NCBI RefSeq assembly: GCF_001553605.1
Contig: NZ_CP014229.1
Location: forward strand, 1,578,501 to 1,642,500
Direction of reading: 5' to 3'
Length of the DNA stretch: 64,000 nucleotides
DNA from: Desulfovibrio fairfieldensis
GTDB taxonomy: Bacteria > Desulfobacterota > Desulfovibrionia > Desulfovibrionales > Desulfovibrionaceae
Notes under the pieces: model-generated
Seen by the model: the letters and a program-made list of their open reading frames with translations, nothing else
The model's database searches: none
Told to the model about the DNA's origin: nothing
Program-made: the position numbers and the translations under genes
Shown: one piece after another, positions 23,534 through 33,131 of the stretch
Position numbering within the stretch: position 1 is the stretch's first letter
How the letters are laid out: each line of letters starts with the position of its first letter

Positions 23534-26500
23534 ATGGACGCCATTCCCCGTTATCTCTCGCCCGTCAGCATCATTCCCGGCGGCTGCCCGCAGTTTCTGG
23601 ATTTCGCCCTCCCGGAGGAAGCCATCCACCGCCTGCGCCGCTATTTCCGCGAGGAAAAAAAGCAGGAGGGCGACGCCGGGGGCCGCTATACCCACCATCT
23701 GCGTTGCCTGGTGGAAACGGAAAACGGCTTTGTGGACCAGTTGACCGGCCAGCCCTGCGACTACGACTACGACATGGACGCCCGCCGCGCCCTGGACGTC
23801 TGGGAAGGACACTGGCTGCCCATTCCCTTTCTGCGCACCCTGGACCAGCTCTGGCCCGACGGCGGCAGGCGCTTTGAATGCGGCCCCTCCAACTGGGCGC
23901 GGGCCAGAATCATGCGTTCGGAGCAGCATCCCGGCCGGTTGCGCGTCGTACTGGCTTTTGACACCAACGTGGAGCCGCGTCCCGCCGAAGGAGAGGAATA
24001 TTACGCCCTTTCGCCGCAGGACGTGGCGGCCCACGGACATTTCATGCTGGCCTGTCAGGTGCGCGACAATTCCTGGTTCCTCAACGCTGCCTGGGTGGAT
24101 GAATGGCTTTCCGGCATTTACAGCGCCTGGCGGCAGGGCAAACACCACGGGCGCGGCTCCTGGCAGGAGGAAACGCCCTATGTTCTTGAACACCTGGCCA
24201 GCTATCTGACCTGGCTGGAAGTGGTGCGCCTGGCTCTCGACGATCTGGCCGCCCAAGTCATCAATCCGGACCGCGACACACCGGTGGATGTGGACCTGAT
24301 TCTGGATATCGGCAATTCCCGCACCACGGGCATACTGGTGGAAACCCTGCCCCAGCGCGTCACCAATCTCAATGACAGCTATCTGCTGGAATTGCGTGAT
24401 CTCAGCCAGCCCGACCGGATCTACGCCGAGCCCTTTGAAACCCGCGTCGAATTTGTGGACGCGGCTTTCGGCAACGACGCCCTTTCCCGGCGTTCGGGCC
24501 GCCAGAGCCCGGCCTTTGCCTGGCCTGCGGCCGTGCGTATCGGGCCGGAGGCCGCGCGCCTGGCAACCCAGGCCGTCTGCGCTGAAGGCACCACCGGCAT
24601 GTCCAGCCCCAAACGCTATCTCTGGGACGAGCGCCCCTGGCAGCAGAGCTGGCGCTACAACACCGGCGGCAAGGCCGAGCCCATGGTCAGCCGCGGGCTG
24701 TTCGCCCGCCAGCTCAATCCCCAAGGCACGCCCCTGGCCTGCTTTGACGATCCGCTGTTCAAGAAAAGCCCTGCCCTGCAAAAACAACAGGCCGAGCCCA
24801 TTTTTGAGTCCCTGTTCACCCGTTCGTCCCTGATGCTCTTTATGATGGGCGAGATCCTCACCCAGGCCCTGGTGACCATCAATTCCCCGGCCACCCGGGC
24901 ACGGCGGGAACTGCCCAATCTGCCCCGGCGACTGCGGCGGCTGATTTTCACCGTGCCCACGGCCATGCCCGTGGCGGAAAAACGCATTTTCCGCCGCTGG
25001 GTGCTCTGGGCCGTGAGGGTGGTCTGGGACGCCCTGGGCTGGGGCCAATGGTATCTGCCCCAGCAACAGAACAAGGGCCAGAGCGGAGATTACCGCCTGA
25101 GCCCGCAGGTGCGTTGCGACTGGGACGAAGCCAGTTGTTCGCAGCTGGTCCTGCTCTACAATGAGCTGGCCGTCAAACAGCACGGCGACGCCCACCATCT
25201 TTTCCGGCTGATGGGCAAACCGCGTGCCGCCTACGGCAATCATCCCTGCGTGCGCGTTGCCTCCATCGACATCGGCGGCGGCACCACGGATCTCTCCATT
25301 ACCACCTATGAGCTGGCCAGCGGCGAGGGCGACACGGCCCGTATCGTGCCGCATACGGAATTCCGCGACGGCTTTAATATCGCGGGTGATGAAGTTTTAC
25401 GTGAAGTTGTCGCAAATCACGTCATCCCGGCCATCGGCGAAGCTCTGGTCAAGCAGGGCCTGGCGGAACCGCGCGGACTGCTGGGCCAGCTGTTCGGACG
25501 CGACGCCATCGGCATGTCCCAGGAGGAACGAAATACCCGCGTGCGCCTGGTGCGCCAGATCGCCGTGCCCGTGGCTCTGGGCCTGCTGGCCGCCTGCGAG
25601 AATCCGGACATGCGGGACGACAGTTACAGCTGCGTTCTGGGCGACTTTTTTGAGCCGGATCCTTTGGCCGCGGCCACCGCCGCTCCTTCCCCGGATGACG
25701 AAGGTGGCGGCGGCTTCACTCCGGTCGTACGCGCTCCCCGGCCTCAGGCCGCCATTTTGCGTGCCGTGGATCACCTGGTGCGCCGCGCGGCGCCCTTCAT
25801 CCAAAACTTTAATATTCTCGACGTGCCCATTCAGGTCCGCCCGCGCGCGGTGGACGCCACTATCCGCGCCACCCTGGGTCCCACCCTGTCCGCGCTCTGC
25901 GAATTGGTCCATTTGTACGACAGTGATGTGCTTCTGCTCACAGGACGCCCCAGCGCCTGGCAGGGCGTCATCGCGCCGGTGCTCGCCAAGCTGCCCGTGC
26001 CGCCGGACAGGATCATTCCCATGCGCCAGTATCATGTGGGCAGCTGGTATCCTTTTGCCGACGCCCTGGGTCGAATCACGGACCCCAAAACCACGGTTGT
26101 GGTGGGGGCCATTCTCTGCGCCCTGGCCGACGGCCATTTGGAGGGCTTTTCCTTTGATTCCGGTGCGTTGCACCTGACATCCACAGCCCGTTATATCGGC
26201 GAGATGGACATCAACAGCCAGCTCAAACGTCCCAAGGTCTGGTTTGAGGTGGATGTGGAAAGCAAGGACGGCACGGAACAGAGCCGCCAGGTGGCTTTCA
26301 GCGGCCCGCTGTCCATCGGCTACCGCCAGCTGGACACCGAACGCTGGCCCACCACGCGTTATCACTTGTTGGCTTTTGCCAGCGAGGAGGCCCGCTCCCG
26401 CGCTTCCGGGCGGTTGCCCTACACGGTGGAAGTACGCCTGCGCGTGGAGGACGTCTGGGATGACGCCCCGCGCACGGACGACGACAAGGAACGCCGTAGC

Positions 26501-26641
26501 GAAGGCGAATTCAGCATTGATGCCATTACGGACAACCAAGGCCGTAGCGTGGACCGCCGCGATCTGGAAATCCGTCTGCAAACCCTGAAACTGGACGAAG
26601 GCTACTGGCTGGATACCGGCATTGTGACCGACGCCGGCTAA
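23534..26641 (+). CDS. SrfB-like actin/Hsp70-fold ATPase
   Basis: A 1035-residue protein, start at the ATG at 23534, 2 bases after srfA. Two nucleotide-binding phosphate loops are visible: DLILDIGNSRTTGILVE (about residue 254) and SIDIGGGTTDLSITTYE (about 577), the phosphate-1 and phosphate-2 motifs of the actin/Hsp70 superfamily. A glycine-containing adenosine-type region (VLLLTGRPSAWQG, about 796) is also present. No signal peptide or membrane helix is seen, so it is cytoplasmic. Salmonella SrfB is known as an SsrB-regulated gene product of unknown function. An ATP-driven assembly or chaperone role is inferred. Confidence 0.82.
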   Translation: MDAIPRYLSPVSIIPGGCPQFLDFALPEEAIHRLRRYFREEKKQEGDAGGRYTHHLRCLVETENGFVDQLTGQPCDYDYDMDARRALDVWEGHWLPIPFLRTLDQLWPDGGRRFECGPSNWARARIMRSEQHPGRLRVVLAFDTNVEPRPAEGEEYYALSPQDVAAHGHFMLACQVRDNSWFLNAAWVDEWLSGIYSAWRQGKHHGRGSWQEETPYVLEHLASYLTWLEVVRLALDDLAAQVINPDRDTPVDVDLILDIGNSRTTGILVETLPQRVTNLNDSYLLELRDLSQPDRIYAEPFETRVEFVDAAFGNDALSRRSGRQSPAFAWPAAVRIGPEAARLATQAVCAEGTTGMSSPKRYLWDERPWQQSWRYNTGGKAEPMVSRGLFARQLNPQGTPLACFDDPLFKKSPALQKQQAEPIFESLFTRSSLMLFMMGEILTQALVTINSPATRARRELPNLPRRLRRLIFTVPTAMPVAEKRIFRRWVLWAVRVVWDALGWGQWYLPQQQNKGQSGDYRLSPQVRCDWDEASCSQLVLLYNELAVKQHGDAHHLFRLMGKPRAAYGNHPCVRVASIDIGGGTTDLSITTYELASGEGDTARIVPHTEFRDGFNIAGDEVLREVVANHVIPAIGEALVKQGLAEPRGLLGQLFGRDAIGMSQEERNTRVRLVRQIAVPVALGLLAACENPDMRDDSYSCVLGDFFEPDPLAAATAAPSPDDEGGGGFTPVVRAPRPQAAILRAVDHLVRRAAPFIQNFNILDVPIQVRPRAVDATIRATLGPTLSALCELVHLYDSDVLLLTGRPSAWQGVIAPVLAKLPVPPDRIIPMRQYHVGSWYPFADALGRITDPKTTVVVGAILCALADGHLEGFSFDSGALHLTSTARYIGEMDINSQLKRPKVWFEVDVESKDGTEQSRQVAFSGPLSIGYRQLDTERWPTTRYHLLAFASEEARSRASGRLPYTVEVRLRVEDVWDDAPRTDDDKERRSEGEFSIDAITDNQGRSVDRRDLEIRLQTLKLDEGYWLDTGIVTDAG

Positions 26642-26647
26642 ACGAGG

Positions 26648-29281
26648 ATGACCATGCAGCAGCAGGATACCGATCTGGCTCGGCTTTGTCGCGATCTGGC
26701 AAAGGAATCCCGCCAGGCCGTGGCTTGGCTTCAGGACAATTGCGAACTGGTGGGCAACGAATGCGCGGCCCTGCAAAAGGACATGCGCCATGCCGCCCGC
26801 TTTTTTCACAAATGCGAGCAGGCCGCGCGCCGCAAAATGTGCGTGGGCGTTTTTGGTCCCAGCCAGTCCGGCAAATCCTATCTTATTTCGGCTCTGGCCC
26901 GCGATGCCAAAGGCTCCTTGCTGGCGGACTTCGGGGGCAAGTCCTATGATTTCATCACCCAGATCAATCCCGAGGGCGGCAAGGAATCCACCGGCCTGGT
27001 GACCCGCTTCACCACAACGCCGCCCGAAGGTTTGAGCGAAGGTTTTCCCATCCGCCTGCGTCTGCTTACGGAGACGGACGTGGCCCGCGTGCTGGCCAAC
27101 ACCTATTACGCCGATTGCGAACACAAGGAAGCCCCGCAGCCCGAAGCCCTGACAGCGGCCCTGGACGCCCTGGAAGTCCGCGCCGCCCAATCTCCTGTCA
27201 GCGCGGGCGCGCTGAGCGGCGATGACCTGGAAGACTTAAGGGATTACATTAACAAAAATTTCAGTTCCCGGCCGCGCGTACAGATGCTGCAAAAAGGATT
27301 CTGGCTGCGAGCTGTGGAACTGGCTCCGCGCCTGGGCCTGGAAGACAGGGCGCAACTGCTGGGCCTGATCTGGGACAATGTGCCGCAATTTCAGAGCCTC
27401 TATCTGCAACTCTGCGGCGCGCTGCGCGATCTGGGCAATCCGGCGGAAGCAGGATGTCCCATTGAGGCCCTGATTCCGCGCAAGACCAGCATCATCGACG
27501 TGGCCCTGCTGCACGGACTCAGCGAACCCGCCACGGACATGCTGACGATTCTGGGAACCGAGGGCCGCAAGGCCTCGCTGCCGCGCGCGGTGGTCACGGC
27601 CCTGACCGCTGAAATCACTATCCACATGCGCGAAAAGCCGGACGACTTCTTTGACCACACCGACCTGCTGGACTTCCCCGGCTACCGTTCGCGCCTGAAA
27701 CTCGAAAATCTCAATCAGGAGCTGGAACGACCCGGCACGCTGGAAAACCTCTTTCTGCGCGGCAAGGTGGCCTACCTTTTCGAGCGCTACTGCGAGGAAA
27801 AGGAACTCACCAGCATGCTGCTCTGCATCGGACCCGGCAATCAGGAGGTACAGGACCTGCCTCGCGCCGTGTACGAATGGATCTGCTCCACTCACGGCGA
27901 AAACCCGGCCCACCGTGCGGGCAAAGCCCCGGCTCTCTTCTTTGTGCTGACCAAGATGGACATGGAGTTTGAAAAGAAAAAGGGCACGCCCTCCGTGGAA
28001 ACGCGCTGGACCACGCGCCTGCAATCCTCCCTTCTGGACTTCTTCGGCAAACAGCACGACTGGCCGGAAAACTGGGACGGCAGCCATCCTTTCAATAATG
28101 TCTTTCTGCTGCGCAATCCCAATTTCCGCAGCGAAGCCATTTTCAGCTTTGACGGCGACAAGGAGAGCGGCATCCGCCCGGAACAGACACTGTACGTGGA
28201 AGAGGTGCGTCAGGCCTTTTTGCAGTCGCCCCTGGTCCAGCGCCATGTGGCCGAGCCGGAAATTGTCTGGCAGGCGGCCATGACCCTCAATGACGGCGGC
28301 GTGGCCCTGCTGCGCGAAAGACTGCGTCCGCTCTGCAATCCCGAGCTCAAACGCCGCCAGATCACGGTCAGCCTGGACGAAAAACGCGAGCAGGTCCTGA
28401 CCAAGCTCACCCCCTTTTATAAAAGCGACGACCGCGAGGAATTGCGCCGTCGGCAGGAACAGCTTTCGCACACCCTTGTGGCCTTGCTGGCCCGGCTGGC
28501 GGAGAAGCAGCTTTTCGGCGAATTTCTGCGCGCCCTGCAGGTGCGGGACTTTGACCTCTATGAAATCTGCTTCCGGGCCGGACAAAGCCCGGAGCAGGGG
28601 GCGGCTTCCGTCGCGCCCGCGCCGGTGGTAGGCGCGCGGGTTTCCGCCGACGACATTCTGGGCGACATTTTCGGCGACGCCCAGGCAGTATCGGCGGCAT
28701 CCGCAATACAAGAAGAGGACCGCGCCCGCGACACGGCCGCCATTTTCGCCAATCTGGCGCTGGAGCACTGGATCGGGCGGTTACGCGATCTGGCCGGTGA
28801 TGCGGAGGCCCGCAACTATTTCGGCCTGCCCGCCAAGGAGCTGGACCAGTTCTGCCACGAACTGATCACGGCCGCCGCACGCTGCAAGCTGCGCCAAAAC
28901 CTGGAAACCGAACTGCGGCGAAGTTCCGCCTACAGCAATATGGCCCGCGAACGTCTGGTCTGGAAGCAGGTCAGCCTGGCAGCCGACGCCATCAACGCCT
29001 TTGTGGACTGGCTGGGCTTTGACCCGCGCTTCAAGGATCAGGCGGCGCGTACAGTTTTGTTCGGCGGCAAAAGCGTCAGCCTGTTCAATCCGCCGCCGGT
29101 CATCACGGGCGAGCCGCATATCGCGGAAGAAGAATCGCCCTATGACCGCCTCTGGTATACGGACTGGTTGCGGGCCCTGGCCTACAGCGTGACGGCCAAT
29201 GTGGACTTTGACGGCCGACAGACCGTCAACCCGGAACAAAACAACCGCCTGCGTGATATTTTGCGGGCGTTCAAGGAATAG
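26648..29281 (+). CDS. SrfC-like dynamin-type GTPase
   Basis: An 877-residue protein. The G1 P-loop GVFGPSQSGKSYLISAL is at about residues 68-84, a G3-like DLLDFPGYRSR at about 338-348, and a G4-like VLTKMDMEF at about 433. The spacing is long, as in dynamin-like GTPases, and the C-terminal half is helical. It is cytoplasmic by sequence. SrfC-family proteins accompany SrfB in enteric bacteria; their job is not established. A 6-base gap after srfB suggests tight co-expression. Confidence 0.8.
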   Translation: MTMQQQDTDLARLCRDLAKESRQAVAWLQDNCELVGNECAALQKDMRHAARFFHKCEQAARRKMCVGVFGPSQSGKSYLISALARDAKGSLLADFGGKSYDFITQINPEGGKESTGLVTRFTTTPPEGLSEGFPIRLRLLTETDVARVLANTYYADCEHKEAPQPEALTAALDALEVRAAQSPVSAGALSGDDLEDLRDYINKNFSSRPRVQMLQKGFWLRAVELAPRLGLEDRAQLLGLIWDNVPQFQSLYLQLCGALRDLGNPAEAGCPIEALIPRKTSIIDVALLHGLSEPATDMLTILGTEGRKASLPRAVVTALTAEITIHMREKPDDFFDHTDLLDFPGYRSRLKLENLNQELERPGTLENLFLRGKVAYLFERYCEEKELTSMLLCIGPGNQEVQDLPRAVYEWICSTHGENPAHRAGKAPALFFVLTKMDMEFEKKKGTPSVETRWTTRLQSSLLDFFGKQHDWPENWDGSHPFNNVFLLRNPNFRSEAIFSFDGDKESGIRPEQTLYVEEVRQAFLQSPLVQRHVAEPEIVWQAAMTLNDGGVALLRERLRPLCNPELKRRQITVSLDEKREQVLTKLTPFYKSDDREELRRRQEQLSHTLVALLARLAEKQLFGEFLRALQVRDFDLYEICFRAGQSPEQGAASVAPAPVVGARVSADDILGDIFGDAQAVSAASAIQEEDRARDTAAIFANLALEHWIGRLRDLAGDAEARNYFGLPAKELDQFCHELITAAARCKLRQNLETELRRSSAYSNMARERLVWKQVSLAADAINAFVDWLGFDPRFKDQAARTVLFGGKSVSLFNPPPVITGEPHIAEEESPYDRLWYTDWLRALAYSVTANVDFDGRQTVNPEQNNRLRDILRAFKE

Positions 29282-29284
29282 CGC

Positions 29285-30325
29285 ATGCGCGCCACAATCA
29301 CAGCGGACCCTTCGCGCGGTCCCGGTTACGGCATTATTGAAATCCACGACGCGGGCAATGTGTCCGCCCCCGCTTTCGTGCTGCGCCGGGGCTCGGACGG
29401 CAAAACCCTTTCCAGCGGCGGCTGGCAGGAAAGCGAAACGGCGCTCACGCCCGACGCCTGGGACAATGACGGCGGCAGCCTGCGCCTGGCCGTGGGCCCG
29501 GCCGTGGTCGATGAGATGGACAATCTGGACGCCTACCGCATCAGCCTGACCGGCGCGGGGGCCTGTGTACTGGTGGTTCAGAATCTGGTTTATTCGCATA
29601 TCAGCGGCGGCCAGGGCGTGGGCGTCTATGCGCCGCCGACCGAGCCTTTGCAGGCCGTGCCGGAAACAGAGCCCACAGTGGAAGAACACGAACCGGAGCC
29701 GGAGGAAAGTCCGGAACCGGCTCCCGTCCCGGAGCCTGTTGTTACTGAGCCTCCCTTGCGGATGGCCCGGGAACCGGGTGAGGGAAAAAGCGGTAAGGGC
29801 GGCCTGCTGGTCGGCCTTGCGCTGCTTGTGCTGGTGATAGGCGTCGCTGTGTGGTGGTTTATGCTGCGCACACCGGAAAAACCGCCTCTGCCGTCAGCCC
29901 CCACGGCGGCCCAGAACCAGACAGCACCCGCCGCATCCGCAAATCAATCTCCCCTGGCCGCCGCCCGCGAACAATTGCGCGGCGAAGCCCGGCCTGAAAT
30001 GAGTCTGGCCCTGGCCAAACCCATGCGCAAGGCCGGAGCCGGAGCGGAAGAAAGCGACGCGGCCTTTCTGCTGTTGGAAGACGCGGCCCAGAAGGGCAAT
30101 GCCGAGGCCATGCTGCTGGTGGGGCAATTTTATGACCCGGTCAGCTCCTTGCCGCGCGGCAGCATTCCCGTGGACATGGGACAGGCCAAACACTGGTATG
30201 AACAGGCTAGGCAGAAAGGCCAGGCCGAAGCGGCCAACGCTCTGGACTCCCTGCGCATCCATGTGCAGGCCGAAGCGGACAAGGGCAATGCCGAGGCCCG
30301 GAGTTTGCTGCAAAACTGGAATTAG
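29285..30325 (+). CDS. Membrane protein with Sel1-like repeats
   Basis: A 346-residue protein. An N-terminal beta-rich cytoplasmic domain (MRATITADPSRGPGYGIIEI) is followed by an acidic Pro/Glu spacer, one transmembrane helix (about residues 178-197, GLLVGLALLVLVIGVAVWWF) and a periplasmic part with Sel1/TPR-type repeats (AAFLLLEDAAQKGNAEAML, DMGQAKHWYEQARQKGQAEA). Such repeats bind partner proteins. It links cytoplasmic SrfB/SrfC with the envelope by topology; that is inference. Confidence 0.7.
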   Translation: MRATITADPSRGPGYGIIEIHDAGNVSAPAFVLRRGSDGKTLSSGGWQESETALTPDAWDNDGGSLRLAVGPAVVDEMDNLDAYRISLTGAGACVLVVQNLVYSHISGGQGVGVYAPPTEPLQAVPETEPTVEEHEPEPEESPEPAPVPEPVVTEPPLRMAREPGEGKSGKGGLLVGLALLVLVIGVAVWWFMLRTPEKPPLPSAPTAAQNQTAPAASANQSPLAAAREQLRGEARPEMSLALAKPMRKAGAGAEESDAAFLLLEDAAQKGNAEAMLLVGQFYDPVSSLPRGSIPVDMGQAKHWYEQARQKGQAEAANALDSLRIHVQAEADKGNAEARSLLQNWN

Positions 30326-30356
30326 AGCGTGCCACAGGGCGCGCCGGGAGAGAATA

Positions 30357-32339
30357 ATGCGTATGTCCGTCCGTCTGTGGCCGGCGTTGCTTGCGGCCTT
30401 GTGTCTGAGTCTGGCCGCCATGGCGGTTCAGGCCGAGCCGTCTCCGGCTTCCGTCAGCCCGTTGCTGCAACAGGGCAAAAAAAGCCTTTTCCAGCGGGTG
30501 GTCAGCCATCCGGGGGCCAGACTGCTGGCAGAACCCAAGGCCGACGCCAAGGTGCTGCAGGAAGCGGTCGTCCCCTTTACCGTGCTCTATGTCTATGCCC
30601 GCAAGGACGCATGGTTGCAGGTGGGTCCCTCCACCACCCAGCCTGCCGGGTGGCTGGAGGCCGCCAAAGCCACGGACTGGAACCAGTCCCTGACCCTGCT
30701 GTTCACCCCGCGCACGGGACGCGACCCGGTGCTCTTTTTCAAAACCGAGCAGGATCTCAATGCCCTCTGCTCGGCCGCCGACATGGAGAAACGCCTGGGT
30801 ACACTGCTGTCCGCCGCGGCCCAGGCCGCCAAGGGGGGAACGGTTCCCGCCGACCTGCCCATTGTGGCCAGCGAGCCCGAGGGAAGTCAGGGGGCCGTTT
30901 CGGAAAAGCGTTTTTATCTCATGCCCATTCTGGCCATGCAGGACCCCTTTGACGGAGTAAAATTCCTGCGCGTGGCCTCCATTGACCCCGGCGACTATGC
31001 GAAAAACAAGAACGGCGGCAAAAACGGGCCGCCCAAAACCGGCATAGCCCTGGTCATCGATACATCTATTTCCATGAAGCCCTATATTGAGCAGAGCCTC
31101 AATGTGGTCCGCCAGATCTACGACAAGATTGAAACGGACAAGATGGCCGACAATGTGGGCTTCGCGGTGGTCGCGTTTCGCAGCAGCACCACAGCCACGC
31201 CCGGTCTGGAATATGTGTCCAAAGTGGTCAGCGACTTCGCTACGGCCAAAAACCGCAAGAGTCTGGAGGACAAACTGGCCCAGGTGCGAGAGGCCGCGGT
31301 TTCCAGCCACGACTTTAACGAAGACTCTCTGGCCGGGGTGTACAAGGCCGTGGAAGCCCTGAACTGGGGCGATTATTCCTCGCGTCTGATCCTCCTGATC
31401 ACCGACGCGGGCCCCCTGAAAAACGGGGATAAATACGCCTCGGTGACAATGGGCGTCAACGAGCTCAACGACTTTGCACGCCAGAAAGGCATCTGGATTA
31501 CGGTGCTGCATATCAAAAGCCCTGGCGGCGCCAAAAATTACGGCTACGCCGAGCAGAGCTACCGCGCCCTGAGCAAACTTTCCGGCAACCGCTCCAACTA
31601 CCAGGCCGTGGCCGCGCCCACCCCGGCGGAGGGCGCGCGCCAGTTCGCGGCCGTGGCCAAGGCCCTGGCCACCGGCATGGTGGACATGGTCAAGAATACG
31701 GCCGCCGGCAAGATCATGACCCGCCCCAAGGATGAAACGCCGCAGCAGGCCACGCCCGAGCAGCGGGCGGAGCAACTGGCCGCTACCCTGGGGTACGCCA
31801 TGCAACTGGAATATCTGGGCCGCGCGCGCGAGAACCAGGCCCCCAGCGTGGTCAATTCCTGGATCGCGGATATGGACCTCAAGCGGCTGGCCAAACATGA
31901 ACAGAGCCCCAGCGTGGAAGTGGCCGTACTGCTGACCAAGAACCAGCTCAACGACCTCAGCGCGCAGCTCAAGGCCATTATCGACAATGCCGAACGCACC
32001 AAGAAGACCGACTCGCGCGATTTTTTCCAGGGCATTCTTTCGGCTTCCACGCGCATGGCCCGCGATCCCAATCTGCCCACGCAGGGCAAGAACCTGGCCG
32101 AGTTGGGCGTGTTGTCCGAATTCCTGGACGGCCTGCCCTACAAGAGCGACATCATGCTGCTGCGCGAAGAGGACTGGTACCGCATGAGCATCGGCGAGCA
32201 GACGGCCTTCATCAACCGCCTCAAGTCCCGTCTGGCCCGCTACGAGGAGTATGACCGGGACCGCGCCAACTGGGAGAGCTTCGGCCAGCCCAACGCCGGA
32301 GACTGGGTCTACCGCGTGCCCCTGAACATGCTGCCGTAG
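30357..32339 (+). CDS. Exported von Willebrand factor A protein
   Basis: A 660-residue protein with signal peptide (ALLAALCLSLAAMAVQA). An SH3-like segment follows at about residues 50-105 (LLAEPKADAKVLQE, AWLQVGPSTTQPAGWLEA). The vWA domain begins near 229 with the metal-site motif DTSIS (GIALVIDTSISMKP) and extends to about 430 with LILLITDAGPLKNGD. The C-terminal 230 residues are helical with no recognised family. The start is the ATG at 30357 after GGGAGAGAAT. It probably acts in the periplasm, binding a partner through Mg. Confidence 0.8.
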   Translation: MRMSVRLWPALLAALCLSLAAMAVQAEPSPASVSPLLQQGKKSLFQRVVSHPGARLLAEPKADAKVLQEAVVPFTVLYVYARKDAWLQVGPSTTQPAGWLEAAKATDWNQSLTLLFTPRTGRDPVLFFKTEQDLNALCSAADMEKRLGTLLSAAAQAAKGGTVPADLPIVASEPEGSQGAVSEKRFYLMPILAMQDPFDGVKFLRVASIDPGDYAKNKNGGKNGPPKTGIALVIDTSISMKPYIEQSLNVVRQIYDKIETDKMADNVGFAVVAFRSSTTATPGLEYVSKVVSDFATAKNRKSLEDKLAQVREAAVSSHDFNEDSLAGVYKAVEALNWGDYSSRLILLITDAGPLKNGDKYASVTMGVNELNDFARQKGIWITVLHIKSPGGAKNYGYAEQSYRALSKLSGNRSNYQAVAAPTPAEGARQFAAVAKALATGMVDMVKNTAAGKIMTRPKDETPQQATPEQRAEQLAATLGYAMQLEYLGRARENQAPSVVNSWIADMDLKRLAKHEQSPSVEVAVLLTKNQLNDLSAQLKAIIDNAERTKKTDSRDFFQGILSASTRMARDPNLPTQGKNLAELGVLSEFLDGLPYKSDIMLLREEDWYRMSIGEQTAFINRLKSRLARYEEYDRDRANWESFGQPNAGDWVYRVPLNMLP

Positions 32340-32353
32340 CCCGGACCACGAAT

Positions 32354-33127
32354 ATGGAAGATACGGGCGATCTGGTCTTTTCCCTGCGCGGCGTAAGCAA
32401 ACGCCGTCCCGGCCATGAGGGTTTTCATCTGCGCCTCGCGGCCTTTGACGCGCCGCGCGGCAGCCTGCTCGCCCTGGCCGGGCCCAGCGGCTGCGGCAAA
32501 AGCACGGCTCTGGATCTGCTGGCCTGCATACTCAGACCGGATATTCCGGCGGCGGACGCGGAACAAGACAACATCCGCTTTTCCTTCGCCCCCACGCCTG
32601 AACGGCGCGAGGATGTACTGGCCGCCTGGCGGCGCGGCGGCACGGATGCTCTGGCGGCCCTGCGCCTGCGGCATCTGGGCTATGTTTTGCAGACCGGCGG
32701 TCTGCTGCCCTTCTTGTCCGCCAGGGAGAACATCCTCCTGCACTGCCGCAGCCTGGGCATTGTCAGACAGCGCGGGGAAGCCGTGGACGCCATTGTGGAA
32801 CGCCTGGGCATCCGCCATCTGCTCGGGCAATATCCGGGCACGCTTTCCGTGGGGGAACGCCAGCGGGTAGCTATCGCCCGTGCTCTGGCCCACGGCCCCG
32901 GCGTGGTGCTGGCCGACGAACCCACCGCCGCCCTGGACCCCTGGCACGCCCGCAATGCGCTGCATCTGTTCACGGATCTGACGCGGGAACTGGGCATTAC
33001 CATGATCATGGTTACGCACGCCCCGGACATGGCGGCGGATGTTGGTTTCACCCTGGTCCGCTTTGCCGTGGAATCCGGTCCCGACGGCGTTGTGGCCGAT
33101 GTGCGCCATAAGGCCGGGAGGGGGTAA
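32354..33127 (+). CDS. ABC transporter ATP-binding protein (LolD/MacB type)
   Basis: A 257-residue ATPase: Walker A GPSGCGKST (about residues 43-51), Q-loop in YVLQTGGLLPFLS, signature LSVGERQRVAIARAL (about 167), Walker B VVLADEPTAALDP (about 186) and switch His in VTHAPD. The sequence is of the LolD/MacB/FtsE group, which drives mechanical work rather than classic import. Its partner permease is the next gene, 4 bases away. Confidence 0.9.
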   Translation: MEDTGDLVFSLRGVSKRRPGHEGFHLRLAAFDAPRGSLLALAGPSGCGKSTALDLLACILRPDIPAADAEQDNIRFSFAPTPERREDVLAAWRRGGTDALAALRLRHLGYVLQTGGLLPFLSARENILLHCRSLGIVRQRGEAVDAIVERLGIRHLLGQYPGTLSVGERQRVAIARALAHGPGVVLADEPTAALDPWHARNALHLFTDLTRELGITMIMVTHAPDMAADVGFTLVRFAVESGPDGVVADVRHKAGRG

Positions 33128-33131
33128 GCGT

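Noticed and set aside
23420-25354. A 644-codon minus-strand frame over srfB
   Set aside because: Antisense to a conserved ATPase, with no start signals.
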